DNA from: CBDFFW01 sp965246945
GTDB lineage: Bacteria > Pseudomonadota > Alphaproteobacteria > UBA11073
Assembly: GCA_965246945.1 (NCBI GenBank)
Contig: CBDFFW010000001.1
Location: 248,001 to 312,000 of the forward strand
Reading direction: 5' to 3'
DNA: 64,000 nt
The position numbers were made by a program, and so were the translations under genes. Shown here piece after piece: positions 24,550-33,869 of the stretch (positions are counted from its first letter, which is position 1; every line of letters begins with the position of its first letter). A model generated the notes under the pieces. It ran no database searches and was not told where the DNA came from. It saw nothing but the letters and a program-made list of their open reading frames with translations.

Positions 24550-25968
24550 ATGTCGGTTGAACAAGAAAAGTTAGATATATTGTGGCAAAAAATCATTAGG
24601 CAAGCCACCGAAAAGGACGAAAATTGGTCGTATTATTTTCAAAACGTGCAGCAGCAGGCTGATGAATATATAGAAAATTTATGGCGACAAGCAGAAGAAC
24701 TTTCTCAACCACCAGTAATTATTTTTGGCGAAGACCATGTCGATAAGGACTCATTTGTCTGGGAAACTGCCTTACTGCTTGCTTTTAATAAAAGCTGTCA
24801 AAAAAGAGGGGTAAATTTATCTTTTTATACTGAAACTGACCCAGCAAGTTTTAAGAATGAAATTGAATATAAAATTTTCACGATTGAACCTAATGGCCCT
24901 TTGCTAAGCGATATTGCGGCAAGTTTAAAAATAAAAGTAACACCAATTGATGATGAGAGAAGATCAAATTCCATTGAACTAAGAGATTTGGCCATGAGCC
25001 AGCATATTGTTAAAGCAAATCAACCTACTTTTGTTAGGGTTGGATATTCTCACTTGCATGGTATTGCTAAACATTTAAGCGATAAAGGAATGTATGTTGG
25101 TTTAGCTTGTGCTTTATCACCAGAAAAAATTAAAATAAGTTTAAATTGTATTGAAAAAATAAAAGAAGCAATTTTAGAAGCTGAAAAAGAATTGAGGATT
25201 TGCAATGATCAAAATAAAAAATACGTTTTAAATGCTCAAATTGAAAATCATCAAATTGAACTTGAAAGGGAAAGATTTATTCATGAAGCTCGTACCAAAT
25301 TATTTGCGCCAGAATATGGCGTTGAGACTCTAACTTTTGAAAATCAACATCCTTATTTTTTACCTTTACAAAACTTGTTAGGTGAAGAAAATTTTAATAA
25401 TTTTATTAGATATAAAACGCACGAACTCTATTTGGGATGGCGTATTCAAAGAGTACGTATGGCTTGTGTATCGAATTCTGCAGATTTAGAAGAATATTCA
25501 ACACTATCTTTACATTATGCAGCGTTAGCACAACTTAAATCAAATTCTATAGAAACAGAACAAAAAAAATCATCTGGATTAATGTTTAATATCATTCAAA
25601 CCATGTTTAAACAGAAGCCAGCTTATGATAAACCAGATTATACAACCAACGCAGATTGGTCTGAATTTGTTGAAGAAATAATAACAGCTGCCAATATATT
25701 TCCAAGGATGTTTGCCGACTATATTGGCCAGCAAAATAGGCTAACTGATAGCTTAGCAACTGCTAAAACAAATATCATTGAAATTGCTGAATTAAGTAAA
25801 GAAAACGAAGGATTTTATATGGAATGTTTAACAATTCAAGAATATCCCGAAATGGAAGTTAAGTGGATAAGCAGAAAAATGTTAATCGACGAATATGCTT
25901 TAGGACAATATCGAACAAACCAAAATGTTTTGGTTGAAACCGCAAGAATACCTGCCAATACAGTTTAA
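24550..25968 (+). CDS. AT-rich orphan with two GxxH motifs (TIKI/TraB-like?)
   Basis: The 472-aa protein is not recognised as a known family. Its N-terminal half has VIIFGEDHVDKDSF (GEDH at residues 60-63), SFYTETDP (Glu95), TPIDDERR (Asp134/135) and VRVGYSHLHGIAKHL (residues 163-175). Paired GxxH motifs with an intervening Glu are the pattern of the TIKI/TraB/EreA/ChaN superfamily of membrane or heme-linked hydrolases, so that fold is a fair guess. The second half is helical with coiled-coil potential (EAEKELRICNDQNKKY). There is no signal peptide. It is very AT-rich, unlike carA and cdsA on either side, which suggests recent acquisition. Confidence 0.55.
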   Translation: MSVEQEKLDILWQKIIRQATEKDENWSYYFQNVQQQADEYIENLWRQAEELSQPPVIIFGEDHVDKDSFVWETALLLAFNKSCQKRGVNLSFYTETDPASFKNEIEYKIFTIEPNGPLLSDIAASLKIKVTPIDDERRSNSIELRDLAMSQHIVKANQPTFVRVGYSHLHGIAKHLSDKGMYVGLACALSPEKIKISLNCIEKIKEAILEAEKELRICNDQNKKYVLNAQIENHQIELERERFIHEARTKLFAPEYGVETLTFENQHPYFLPLQNLLGEENFNNFIRYKTHELYLGWRIQRVRMACVSNSADLEEYSTLSLHYAALAQLKSNSIETEQKKSSGLMFNIIQTMFKQKPAYDKPDYTTNADWSEFVEEIITAANIFPRMFADYIGQQNRLTDSLATAKTNIIEIAELSKENEGFYMECLTIQEYPEMEVKWISRKMLIDEYALGQYRTNQNVLVETARIPANTV

Positions 25969-25978
25969 GTAAATTGTC

Positions 25979-26007
25979 TCACAATTAATCCTGTGATAAA
26001 TTTTTTT
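25979..26007 (+). terminator. Weak rho-independent terminator
   Basis: TCACA (25979-25983) pairs with TGTGA (25992-25996) over an 8-nt loop, and seven T follow from 26001. It lies just after the orphan gene stop and before the convergent cdsA stop. Confidence 0.4.
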
Positions 26008-26893
26008 AAAACGGCAAGGCGCGGTTGGTGATGAAAATGGCGATTAGATAAAATGGGGCGGTAATGATTAGGCTATCAATCCGGTCTAAGATACCGCCAT
26101 GGCCGGGGATTAAAAAACCGGCATCCTTCACATTGTGCTGGCGTTTAACCCAGCTTTCAAACCAATCACCCAATTGGGCAATCAAAGCCAGGGCCACGGC
26201 CAGCGCCCCAAAATTGGCCAAACGCCAATATAACTGGGGCAGGGCCGTATCTTGCTCCAGATAACCGCCAATCAATAAAGCGACTAGCAGGGCCAGAAAT
26301 AAGCCACCAAAAAAGCCGGCCCAGGTTTTGCTGGGGCTGATGGCGGGCATTAATTTAGCACCGCCAATGATCCGGCCAAATAAATAACTGCCGATATCCG
26401 TGGCCCAAACCATGCTAAATAGGAATGTGACCAACGCGGCCCCGATGGTAAAATTGTGCCGCAAAGCCAGCATCGCTACGCCGCCTAAACTCAGATAAAT
26501 AAATCCGCCGCTTAGCCAATATAAAGAGGCGCGATAACGGGTCGCTAAAACTGCCAACATAATGGCGCCAAAGGCAATTATTCCAATGCTACTGGTTAAA
26601 GTGGCCATGGTGTTAAATACCGCCACACCAATCAGCAGCATGATACTGATCCAGCGCAATTCAGGCGCAATGGGCTGACGGCGGTTCATCATATTCAGCC
26701 ATTCCAGCCAGCCAATGGCCACCCAAAGCCAGACAAATACGCTAAATAAAGCGGGCTGCTGCCAAATCAAATAAAGTGTGAGCGGTAGCAGAATAAGGGC
26801 TGAGCAAACCCGCAAGAGCCATTGCGGCATTAAACCTGGTGATGCAGTCGCGGTAGAGGGTTTTCTCGCCGGTTTGTGACGGGGACGCGCCAT
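26006..26893 (-). CDS. cdsA: Phosphatidate cytidylyltransferase
   Basis: CdsA makes CDP-diacylglycerol from phosphatidate and CTP at the inner membrane. The 295 aa carry about eight membrane segments. The signature is split: AISPSKTWAGFFGGLFLALL near residue 190, and KDAGFLIPGHGGILDRIDSLI near residue 260. A basic, unstructured N-terminus (RPRHKPARKPS) precedes the first helix. It lies 11 bp downstream of uppS, in the usual frr-uppS-cdsA order. Confidence 0.95.
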   Translation of the reverse strand: MARPRHKPARKPSTATASPGLMPQWLLRVCSALILLPLTLYLIWQQPALFSVFVWLWVAIGWLEWLNMMNRRQPIAPELRWISIMLLIGVAVFNTMATLTSSIGIIAFGAIMLAVLATRYRASLYWLSGGFIYLSLGGVAMLALRHNFTIGAALVTFLFSMVWATDIGSYLFGRIIGGAKLMPAISPSKTWAGFFGGLFLALLVALLIGGYLEQDTALPQLYWRLANFGALAVALALIAQLGDWFESWVKRQHNVKDAGFLIPGHGGILDRIDSLIITAPFYLIAIFITNRALPF

Positions 26894-26904
26894 GATTTTG
26901 CAGA

Positions 26905-27636
26905 TTAGCCGGCTTGGCGGCTAGTGGCAGAATTTAAGCCGCCATAACGCCGGTCGCGCGTGGCATAGGCCTGTAGCGCGGCTTTAAATTCGGCTTCGCC
27001 AAAATCCGGCCAGTGCAAATCGGTAAAATATAATTCGGCATAGGCTGCCTGCCATAATAGAAAATTCGATAGACGCTGTTCGCCGCTGGTGCGGATCATC
27101 AAATCGGGGTCGGGCACGCCGGCAGTGTCCAACACCGCGCTGATCATACTTTCATCAATATCTGCCGCATGCAACGCGCCTTCGGCCAATGGTTTGGCCA
27201 GGCGCTGCATAGCACGCACCAATTCTTGGCGGCTACCATAGCTTAAGGCGATAATCAGATCTAACCGGCCATTATTAGCGGTTAGTTTTTCGGCATGCTC
27301 AATCAACTGCACTACATCATACGCTAGGCGCTGGCGGTCGCCAATCACACGCAGGCGAATGCCTTCTTTATGCAGGGTGGCAATTTCGCCGCGCAGGTAA
27401 AAGCGCAGCAAATCCATCAATTCTTTCACTTCGCCTGGGGGGCGCTGCCAATTTTCGGCTGAAAAAGCGTATAGCGTTAAATAACGTACGCCTTGTTGAT
27501 GCGCGGTTTTAATGCTGCGGCGCACGGCTTCGATACCTTGCTTGTGGCCGGCCAAACGCGGCAGACCGCGGCTTTGCGCCCAACGGCCATTGCCATCCAT
27601 AATAATGGCCACATGTTGGGGAATTTGCCGTTCCAT
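26905..27636 (-). CDS. uppS: Undecaprenyl diphosphate synthase
   Basis: UppS elongates farnesyl diphosphate with isopentenyl units to the C55 carrier used for peptidoglycan and other envelope glycans. From Met at 27636 it has 243 aa. It includes HVAIIMDGNGRWAQSRGLPRLAGH (catalytic Asp in MDGNGRWA), YAFSAENWQRP and the C-terminal DLMIRTSGEQRLSNFLLWQ. The start at 27636 is preferred over 27654, as the extra six residues are not conserved. Its end is followed by cdsA. Confidence 0.95.
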   Translation of the reverse strand: MERQIPQHVAIIMDGNGRWAQSRGLPRLAGHKQGIEAVRRSIKTAHQQGVRYLTLYAFSAENWQRPPGEVKELMDLLRFYLRGEIATLHKEGIRLRVIGDRQRLAYDVVQLIEHAEKLTANNGRLDLIIALSYGSRQELVRAMQRLAKPLAEGALHAADIDESMISAVLDTAGVPDPDLMIRTSGEQRLSNFLLWQAAYAELYFTDLHWPDFGEAEFKAALQAYATRDRRYGGLNSATSRQAG

Positions 27637-27678
27637 TATGGTCTGCCTTATCAAATTTTAATGGGTTGTGCAATTGGC

Positions 27679-28227
27679 TTAGACGGTTTTGATTTCTTTT
27701 TCTTTGCTGGCTAGCAATTCATCAATTTCTTTTACATGCGCATCGGTGATTTTTTGTACTTTTTCACCAACGGTTTTCTGGCCGTCTTCGGTAATCGCTT
27801 TGTCTTTTTTAATGGCATCCAACGCATCGCGGCGCACATTGCGGACGGCCACGCGGGCGCTTTCGGCATATTTACCGGCGGTTTTCACCAGTTCCACGCG
27901 GCGCTCTTCCGACATCGATGGCAGGGGCACGCGGATGGTGGTGCCTTCGCTTTGTGGGTTCAAACCCAAATCGCTTTCGCGGATGGCTTTTTCGACGGCT
28001 TTGCTCATGCCCGCATCCCACACATTGACCACCAGCAACCGCGCTTCCGGTGCTGACACGGTGCCGACCTGATTAAGCGGCATTTTGCTGCCATATGCCT
28101 CAATCTGAATATTATCGAGCAGGTTCACCGAAGCGCGGCCGGAACGTAGACCGGTTAAATCGCGCTTATATACATCCACCGCGGCACTCATCTTGCGTTC
28201 ATAGTCATTTATGGCAAATTCGCTCAT
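27679..28227 (-). CDS. frr: Ribosome recycling factor
   Basis: Frr splits post-termination ribosomes with EF-G. The 182 aa match the family: domain I helices (DYERKMSAAVDVYKRDLTGLRSGRASVNLLDNI), domain II around GSKMPLNQVGTVSAPEARLLVVNVWD, and the long C-terminal helix EVDELLASKEKEI-like end (HVKEIDELLASKEKEIKTV). pyrH, which usually precedes frr, is not in the window at this point; msrB lies divergently 108 bp away. Confidence 0.96.
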   Translation of the reverse strand: MSEFAINDYERKMSAAVDVYKRDLTGLRSGRASVNLLDNIQIEAYGSKMPLNQVGTVSAPEARLLVVNVWDAGMSKAVEKAIRESDLGLNPQSEGTTIRVPLPSMSEERRVELVKTAGKYAESARVAVRNVRRDALDAIKKDKAITEDGQKTVGEKVQKITDAHVKEIDELLASKEKEIKTV

Positions 28228-28335
28228 GGACTGTTCCTTAGGTTAGATAAGGCCATAACGGATGGGTATTGGTTGCGCAAGGATTTCGCCAGTCAAGCCG
28301 CATGACAAATGTCAAAATAATACTTATTTATAATT

Positions 28336-28884
28336 ATGGCAAAAAAAGTGGTTGATCATCACCCAGGGCGGCGGCGGTTGTTGCAAACGGGTTTAGGCGC
28401 GTTAGCGTTAGCTTGGTTAAAACCAGTAATGAAATGGGGAACCGCGATGGCGAGTGAAACACCGACAGATACAGTAGCGAAGACGGCAATTGGCAAGGTT
28501 GAAAAGACCGATGCCCAATGGCAGCAGCAATTAACGGCCGACCAATATCGTATTTTGCGCAAAGAGGGTACGGAAGCGCCGTTTAGCAGTGAGTTGAATA
28601 AGGAAAAACGAGCGGGCACTTTTATCTGTGCGGGATGTGATTTGCCGCTATTCGCATCAAAGTATAAATTTGACAGCGGAACGGGCTGGCCGAGTTTTTT
28701 TGATTATCTGCCTAATGCTTTGCAGACCAAAACCGATTACAAACTGGTGTTTCCGCGTACGGAATATCATTGTGCGCGTTGCGGCGGGCATCACGGGCAT
28801 GTGTTCAATGACGGGCCAGCGCCTACAGGCCTGCGTTATTGCAATAACGGCGCAGTTTTGAAATTTGTGCCGGATAAAGCCTAA
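28336..28884 (+). CDS. msrB: Peptide methionine-R-sulfoxide reductase MsrB, exported
   Basis: MsrB repairs methionine-R-sulfoxide in proteins. The catalytic domain starts at about residue 60. It has the zinc Cys pairs 98/101 (CAGC) and 146/149 (CARC), the SGTGWPSFFDY motif and the catalytic Cys169 in GLRYCNNGAVLKF. Before it, HHPGRRRLLQTGLGALALAW at 8-27 looks like a twin-arginine signal sequence, so the enzyme is probably periplasmic or anchored. Its neighbour 162 bp downstream encodes a DipZ-like transmembrane thioredoxin protein that could supply electrons. Confidence 0.93.
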   Translation: MAKKVVDHHPGRRRLLQTGLGALALAWLKPVMKWGTAMASETPTDTVAKTAIGKVEKTDAQWQQQLTADQYRILRKEGTEAPFSSELNKEKRAGTFICAGCDLPLFASKYKFDSGTGWPSFFDYLPNALQTKTDYKLVFPRTEYHCARCGGHHGHVFNDGPAPTGLRYCNNGAVLKFVPDKA

Positions 28885-28901
28885 TACTGCTATTAGGGGT
28901 A

Positions 28902-29018
28902 TTTTCATCTTCGCGCATAGCGAGTCCCCCTTCGACAAGTTCAAGGTGAGGACTTTATGGTGAGTCTGCCACGCAGGCTGCATGACCATGGATACTTGGC
29001 CTGCAATCGAAGATGACA
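28902..29018. repeat. Intergenic palindromic repeat
   Basis: TCATCTTCG (28905-28913) and CGAAGATGA (29008-29016) are exact 9-bp inverted arms about 94 bp apart. The inside includes CCCTTCGACAAGTTCAAGGT and GCATGACCATGGATAC. The GTCAT-type ends and a GGATAC/GGATCC-like string relate it to the elements near 22.8 and 56.2 kb. It fills most of the gap between msrB and the DipZ-like gene. Confidence 0.55.
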
Positions 29019-29046
29019 AAGCCGTTAAATCTGCTAAATAGATATT

Positions 29047-30714
29047 ATGAACTTAATCGAAACCGGCACGGCGTTTTTGGAAGGGCTGGGGTTGATCCTC
29101 TCACCTTGTATTCTGCCGGTGCTACCGCTGATCCTGGCTTCTTCGGTCGAAGGCGGGCGGGAGCGGCCATTTGGGATTATCACCGGTTTTGTGCTGGCAT
29201 TTAGCGCGTTTGTGCTGCTGTCCCGCAAATTAGTGATGTTGTTTGGGATTGATCTCGACATTATTAAAAATGCCTCGCTGGTTTTATTGGGGATAATGGG
29301 GCTGGTGCTGCTTTCGGGTAAACTGTCGGCCAAATTTAATGCACTGACACAAGGAGCGGCCAATTGGGGCAACCGGCTGACCCAAAACAACAATGGCGGT
29401 TTTCTAAGTGGGCTTGGCATCGGTGCCTTAATCGGTTTGGTTTGGACCCCCTGTGCGGGCCCATTTCTAGCGGCGATTTTGGTGCAGGTAATTCGGCAGG
29501 AAAATGATTTAAGTGCAGTGGCGCAAGTGGTGGCTTTTGCCTTGGGCGCTGGTGTGCCGATGCTTGTGATTGCTTTAACCGGCCGGAAAATTATGGGCCG
29601 TTTAGGCTTTTTCACGCGCCATGCGGAAACCGTGCGCAAAGGTTTTGGCATTATCATTTTATTGGTGGTGGTGCTGATCGGTCTGGGCTTCGATAAAAAA
29701 TTGGCGACATTGGGCGGTCAGCCCGCCATGAATACTATGGAAGTGGTTGATGCCAACGGTTTGCGCAATGCCCTACCGCAGCCTTATCCCGCGCCGGAAT
29801 TTGCCGGTATTGACGGGTGGTTAAACAGCGAACCGCTGACCATAGCGGCCCTTAAAGGCAAAGTGGTGCTGGTCGATTTCTGGACTTACTCCTGCATCAA
29901 TTGTGTGCGCACATTGCCTTATATCACAGCGTGGGATGAAAAATATAAAGATCAAGGATTGGTGATTATCGGCGTGCATGCACCCGAATTTGAATTTGAG
30001 AAAAAGCGTGAGAATGTCGCCGCCGCAATTAAGCAGCATGGTATTCATTATCCGGTCGCGCTGGATAACCAGCTTGATACCTGGACCAATTTTAAAAACC
30101 AGTATTGGCCGGCGCATTACCTGATCAATCAAAATGGCCAGGTGGTTTACACGCATTTCGGGGAAGGTGATTATGCGGTCACCGAAAATAATATTCGCCA
30201 TTTGCTTGGCTTAAAAGATTCAGCGGTCAGCAATACAAGCGAGCCAGTTAAAGAAACTGGCCCATGGGAAAAGCAAACGCCGGAAACTTATTTGGGTGCA
30301 GCCCGCGCTGCGCATTTCGCCAGTCCGCAACCATTGCAGGCTGATAAAACCGATACCTATACTATACCGACCGATTTGCCGTTCCATCATTGGGCGCTGC
30401 AAGGAAAGTGGAAGGTTGCCGCGGAGAAAATAACTGCACAGGAAAAAGGGGCAGCTTTGCAACTGCATTTCAACGCCCGCAAAGTTTTCCTTGTTTTAGG
30501 CACCGCAACAGGAAAACCGATTGCCGCTAATATCACTTTAAATGGGCAGGCGATTACAGCTGCAGCCGGCAAGGATGTCAGCAATGGCAAAGTAACGGCG
30601 GAGCGTAACACGCTTTATGAACTGGTTATGCTGCCACAAGCAAGTGACGGCCTCTTGAAAATGACAGCCGATGCGCCTGGGTTGGAAGCCTATGCCTTTA
30701 CCTTTGGCGATTAA
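29047..30714 (+). CDS. dipZ: DipZ-like CcdA-thioredoxin fusion
   Basis: The 555-aa protein has an N-terminal CcdA/DsbD-type electron-transfer part (residues 1-215, about six membrane segments) with Cys21 (LSPCILPVLP) and Cys136 (WTPCAGPF). A periplasmic redoxin domain follows, with FWTYSCINCVRTLPY (Cys283, Cys286) and WPAHYLINQNGQVVYTHFGEG. The last 150 aa form a beta-rich domain known from DipZ-type proteins. The predicted role is to pass electrons from cytoplasmic thioredoxin to periplasmic acceptors, here possibly the adjacent exported MsrB. The gene ends 4 bp inside the convergent GGDEF gene. Confidence 0.9.
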   Translation: MNLIETGTAFLEGLGLILSPCILPVLPLILASSVEGGRERPFGIITGFVLAFSAFVLLSRKLVMLFGIDLDIIKNASLVLLGIMGLVLLSGKLSAKFNALTQGAANWGNRLTQNNNGGFLSGLGIGALIGLVWTPCAGPFLAAILVQVIRQENDLSAVAQVVAFALGAGVPMLVIALTGRKIMGRLGFFTRHAETVRKGFGIIILLVVVLIGLGFDKKLATLGGQPAMNTMEVVDANGLRNALPQPYPAPEFAGIDGWLNSEPLTIAALKGKVVLVDFWTYSCINCVRTLPYITAWDEKYKDQGLVIIGVHAPEFEFEKKRENVAAAIKQHGIHYPVALDNQLDTWTNFKNQYWPAHYLINQNGQVVYTHFGEGDYAVTENNIRHLLGLKDSAVSNTSEPVKETGPWEKQTPETYLGAARAAHFASPQPLQADKTDTYTIPTDLPFHHWALQGKWKVAAEKITAQEKGAALQLHFNARKVFLVLGTATGKPIAANITLNGQAITAAAGKDVSNGKVTAERNTLYELVMLPQASDGLLKMTADAPGLEAYAFTFGD

Positions 30715-32393
30715 GCGACAGCACTGATAGTTGGCGCTAAGCGCAATTGATCGCGGCCAGCATGTTTGGCGGCATAAAGAGCCGCATCGGCAGCGGTAAT
30801 TAATTCTTCGGTGGTTTCTCCGTGCTGAAATAAGCTCGCTGCGCCGATTGAAACCGTAACCTGATCTAAAGTGCGGCCTTTCAAGGCGACCTGCAATTCA
30901 CGGGTTTTCTCGACCAGTAACTGCGCGCGTTTTTCGGTATCTGCTAGATTACTATTGGGCAGCAAAATAATAAATTCTTCACCGCCAAAACGGCAGACCA
31001 CATCTTCTTTGCGCACATTTTGTTGTAGCATTTCGGCAAAACCAGCCAGCAGGGCATCACCCGCATCATGGCCCCAGGTATCATTAAAATGTTTAAAGTG
31101 ATCAACATCCAGCATCAACACGCTTAATGGCTGTTTATAGCGTCTGGCCCGACTTAATTCACGCTCAAACGTTGCTTCCAGATAGCGGCGATTAAATAAT
31201 TTAGTCAACGGGTCGGAAACAGATTGCAGCTGTAGTTTTTCCTGCAGGCGCAAATTGGCAAAGGTTAACGAGGCTTGCTCACTAATGGCGCGAATAAGCT
31301 CTTGATTGGTGGAGATAATCGCAGGGTCATCAGTTTGAATGCACAGCACACCATGGGTTTCGCCATGCGCTTGCATCGGCACACATAAAGCACCGCCCAA
31401 ACTGGTGCTGTGAAAATGCTTGCATAAGGGTTCGCCGCCATCAATCACCGCAAAATGCGACCGGCCGCTGCGTAAGGCCCAACAATCGTCGGAGACAAAT
31501 TCCATTATGCCGGTTTGGTGATCGCCCCATTGCAACACACTGTTGATCAAATTACGGGAATTGCTGAAGACCCCAATTAAACCTGCGGTATTGGGCAATA
31601 AGCGCGGCATATGGGTGGCCAAAACTGTATAAGCTTCCTGTAAATCACGGCAGTTTTGCAGGTAATCGCCCATTTTGTTAATGGCTTGGGTTTGCTCCAT
31701 CAAGTTTTGGGTATGAATTAAGTTATCAGCCAGACTGCGAGCGCTAGCCTCGCGCTGCAAAGCTTCCCGGCGCATTTGCGCAAATACCAGCAGCAAAATC
31801 CCGCCGCATAACAGTAAACCAAGACCACTAGCCAGAACGGTTAAATTAGCGGCCTGCTCGGCGCTACTTTGCCGTTTGCTCAGCAAACGCAATTCTTCTT
31901 TTTCCATATCGGCAACAATCTTGCGCACCTCCACCATTTCCCGTGTGGAAGTGCCCCCGTGTAACAACTCGGTAGCAGCGGCGGTGCTAATTTCACGATT
32001 GGTTTTGATAATAGTGGCGGCACCAGCCAGCAGCACATCCACCCGCGCTCGTAAATTTTGTGTATTTTTAACCTGCACTGGATTATCCGCAATCAAGATC
32101 GTTAATTTATCCAAGCTTTGGCGAATTTCAGGCAAGCTGATATCATAACGCCCCAAGAACACTTCTTGATTGAAAAGCAGATAACCGCGGATAGCGGCAT
32201 GGGCATCATTCAAATCAGACAAGACAGTATCGACCTGGCCAATGACCTCATAGGTATGCGCAATCCAATCATTGCTGCGGCGGTATTCAGCAAAACTGCT
32301 ATAGATCGCAAAAGTGATGGCGCATAAAAGGACGCAGGTTAAACTAAACCACAGCGTAACCCGCGTGTTGATGGAAGATAGGGATAAAGGCAT
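30711..32393 (-). CDS. Membrane diguanylate cyclase, CHASE3-GAF-GGDEF
   Basis: The 560-aa sensor has a membrane segment near residues 12-30, and a periplasmic helical CHASE3-like domain (about 35-180, with AIRGYLLFNQEVFLGRYD). A second membrane segment near 188-205 (LASGLGLLLCGGILLLVF) and a linker follow. Then come a GAF domain (about 240-385, SLGGALCVPMQAHGETHGVL) and a GGDEF domain (about 395-550). The active site is RFGGEEFIILLP, and RKED five residues before it is an intact RxxD inhibitory site, so product feedback is expected. The ligand is unknown. It is convergent with the DipZ-like gene (4-bp overlap). Confidence 0.9.
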   Translation of the reverse strand: MPLSLSSINTRVTLWFSLTCVLLCAITFAIYSSFAEYRRSNDWIAHTYEVIGQVDTVLSDLNDAHAAIRGYLLFNQEVFLGRYDISLPEIRQSLDKLTILIADNPVQVKNTQNLRARVDVLLAGAATIIKTNREISTAAATELLHGGTSTREMVEVRKIVADMEKEELRLLSKRQSSAEQAANLTVLASGLGLLLCGGILLLVFAQMRREALQREASARSLADNLIHTQNLMEQTQAINKMGDYLQNCRDLQEAYTVLATHMPRLLPNTAGLIGVFSNSRNLINSVLQWGDHQTGIMEFVSDDCWALRSGRSHFAVIDGGEPLCKHFHSTSLGGALCVPMQAHGETHGVLCIQTDDPAIISTNQELIRAISEQASLTFANLRLQEKLQLQSVSDPLTKLFNRRYLEATFERELSRARRYKQPLSVLMLDVDHFKHFNDTWGHDAGDALLAGFAEMLQQNVRKEDVVCRFGGEEFIILLPNSNLADTEKRAQLLVEKTRELQVALKGRTLDQVTVSIGAASLFQHGETTEELITAADAALYAAKHAGRDQLRLAPTISAVA

Positions 32394-32445
32394 ATGGTAG
32401 CATGTATATAAACTGCTTTTACGTTGAAATTCTTCAAAAATATGT

Positions 32446-32478
32446 AAGGATTGGCAGATTAATTTTTTGCCAATCCTT
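32446..32478 (-). terminator. Hairpin after the five-gene membrane block
   Basis: AAGGATTGGC (32446-32455) pairs with GCCAATCCTT (32469-32478), a 10-bp perfect stem with a 13-nt loop. On the minus strand it lies just after the stop of the 440-aa gene and is followed by a T-rich stretch (ACATATTTTTG). It probably ends that operon. Confidence 0.5.
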
Positions 32479-32482
32479 CTTA

Positions 32483-33805
32483 TTAATCCTGCGCTAATCT
32501 GGGCGGGCGGCCAGCGACCGGCCGTTCGATTGGAGCACGATCAGCAAGGATAGGCTTGCCTTGTGCGTCGGTTCCATTGATGGCAGCCAATACATTATCG
32601 CTTAATTTTACGCAGCTTGAAGTGAACAGGCTGCTCGACACAATTTTACCGTTATCGTCCAATTCAACAGTTATCCCTTGTCTTACCATCGGTTGTGAAT
32701 TGCGTGTATACGGGTTAACAACCACTGGCGATTGCGTGCCACCTTCTGGAATGGTTGCCGCCCAGTTACGGACCGGTGACAGGCGCGGGTCAGTGCCACC
32801 ATTATAAGCCCGTTTGGGATTCCACATAATGACTTGATGCAATAATGGTTTTCCATCATCACCAGGGTAAGGTTGGCCCGTTTTAGGGTTGCATAAAACT
32901 ACGTGTTCAACCCAATAGCCTTTACCCATATTGGCTTCGGCATTTTGACCCACTTGCTGGGCCAGTTCATTCATATAGAATGCGTTATCGTGGCCAAGCA
33001 ATGGGGAACGAATGGAATATTTTCGAAAAATGGATTTAACGGTATCCAAAAATTCATCATTGCCATAAGCAGTAACTAAACAAGACCATGGGTCTTTATC
33101 TTGCAGATATTTTAGCGCATATAAAATTTGCTGCTCAATTTCCTGTTCAGTGGTACCCGGTGTTAAAAATATATCACCGGTTTTAATCATATAGCCTTCG
33201 CCCATGCGGAAGGCGAGCAGGTTACCATCGCCGGTAATATCGCGGGCAACTTCTTGGACAGACCGGTTGCCTTTACGCTGTGCTAAATATTCTTCCTGTT
33301 GTGTTCGGACCTCTAAAATTAATTTTTTTAAATGTTCAGCTGCAGCAGGATCGGTTTCTTCTACTTTTTGGATGGTTGCTTCGGCAAATTTATCTAAGTC
33401 ATTTTGTCCGCCACGGCCATTGACATTATTCAAGCGTTTCGTAAAAATCTTTTTAAGTTTTTCTTCGGCATTAGGATTGCCTTGCACTGCTGTATTTAAG
33501 CTGCGAATTAATGTCAGTTCTTTATCGAGGCCCTGCGCATAGGTTAATTTATTCGCAATCGTATCTGCTTCATCAAATAAACGCGTGGCATGTTCAACTG
33601 TAAAATGGGTTAATTTTTGGGCTTTGAAACCAGCTACATGCCGGTAAATCTGCCACCAAAATTCCCCAGCATTATATTCAGGATCTGACTGCGATTGAAT
33701 TAAATCGCGACTATTTAGAATTGAAAAAGGCGCGTTAGGTGATTCAAAGACTGCAAATGGAGAAGCTATAGATTGATTTGGAAAATTAGCAGCAAGAGTG
33801 TTCAT
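32483..33805 (-). CDS. Hypothetical protein of the DotA-like operon, 440 aa
   Basis: No family was recognised. The protein is soluble, with no signal peptide. Residues 60-200 are helical and charged (KFAEATIQKVEETDPAAAEH, LKKLILEVRTQQEEYLAQRK). A mixed domain follows from about 205, with NLLAFRMGEGYMIKTGDIFL. The C-terminal 130 aa are rich in loops with WNPKRAYNGGTDPRLSPVRN. It is the last gene of the minus-strand block, 64 bp after the large DotA-like gene, and would be made with it. A soluble accessory or coupling role is possible but not shown. Confidence 0.6.
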   Translation of the reverse strand: MNTLAANFPNQSIASPFAVFESPNAPFSILNSRDLIQSQSDPEYNAGEFWWQIYRHVAGFKAQKLTHFTVEHATRLFDEADTIANKLTYAQGLDKELTLIRSLNTAVQGNPNAEEKLKKIFTKRLNNVNGRGGQNDLDKFAEATIQKVEETDPAAAEHLKKLILEVRTQQEEYLAQRKGNRSVQEVARDITGDGNLLAFRMGEGYMIKTGDIFLTPGTTEQEIEQQILYALKYLQDKDPWSCLVTAYGNDEFLDTVKSIFRKYSIRSPLLGHDNAFYMNELAQQVGQNAEANMGKGYWVEHVVLCNPKTGQPYPGDDGKPLLHQVIMWNPKRAYNGGTDPRLSPVRNWAATIPEGGTQSPVVVNPYTRNSQPMVRQGITVELDDNGKIVSSSLFTSSCVKLSDNVLAAINGTDAQGKPILADRAPIERPVAGRPPRLAQD

Positions 33806-33869
33806 TTCTTCTATATCCTATCATAAAATCTGGCTTAAGTGAATTACTTGCATAAATTTTTAACGATTA

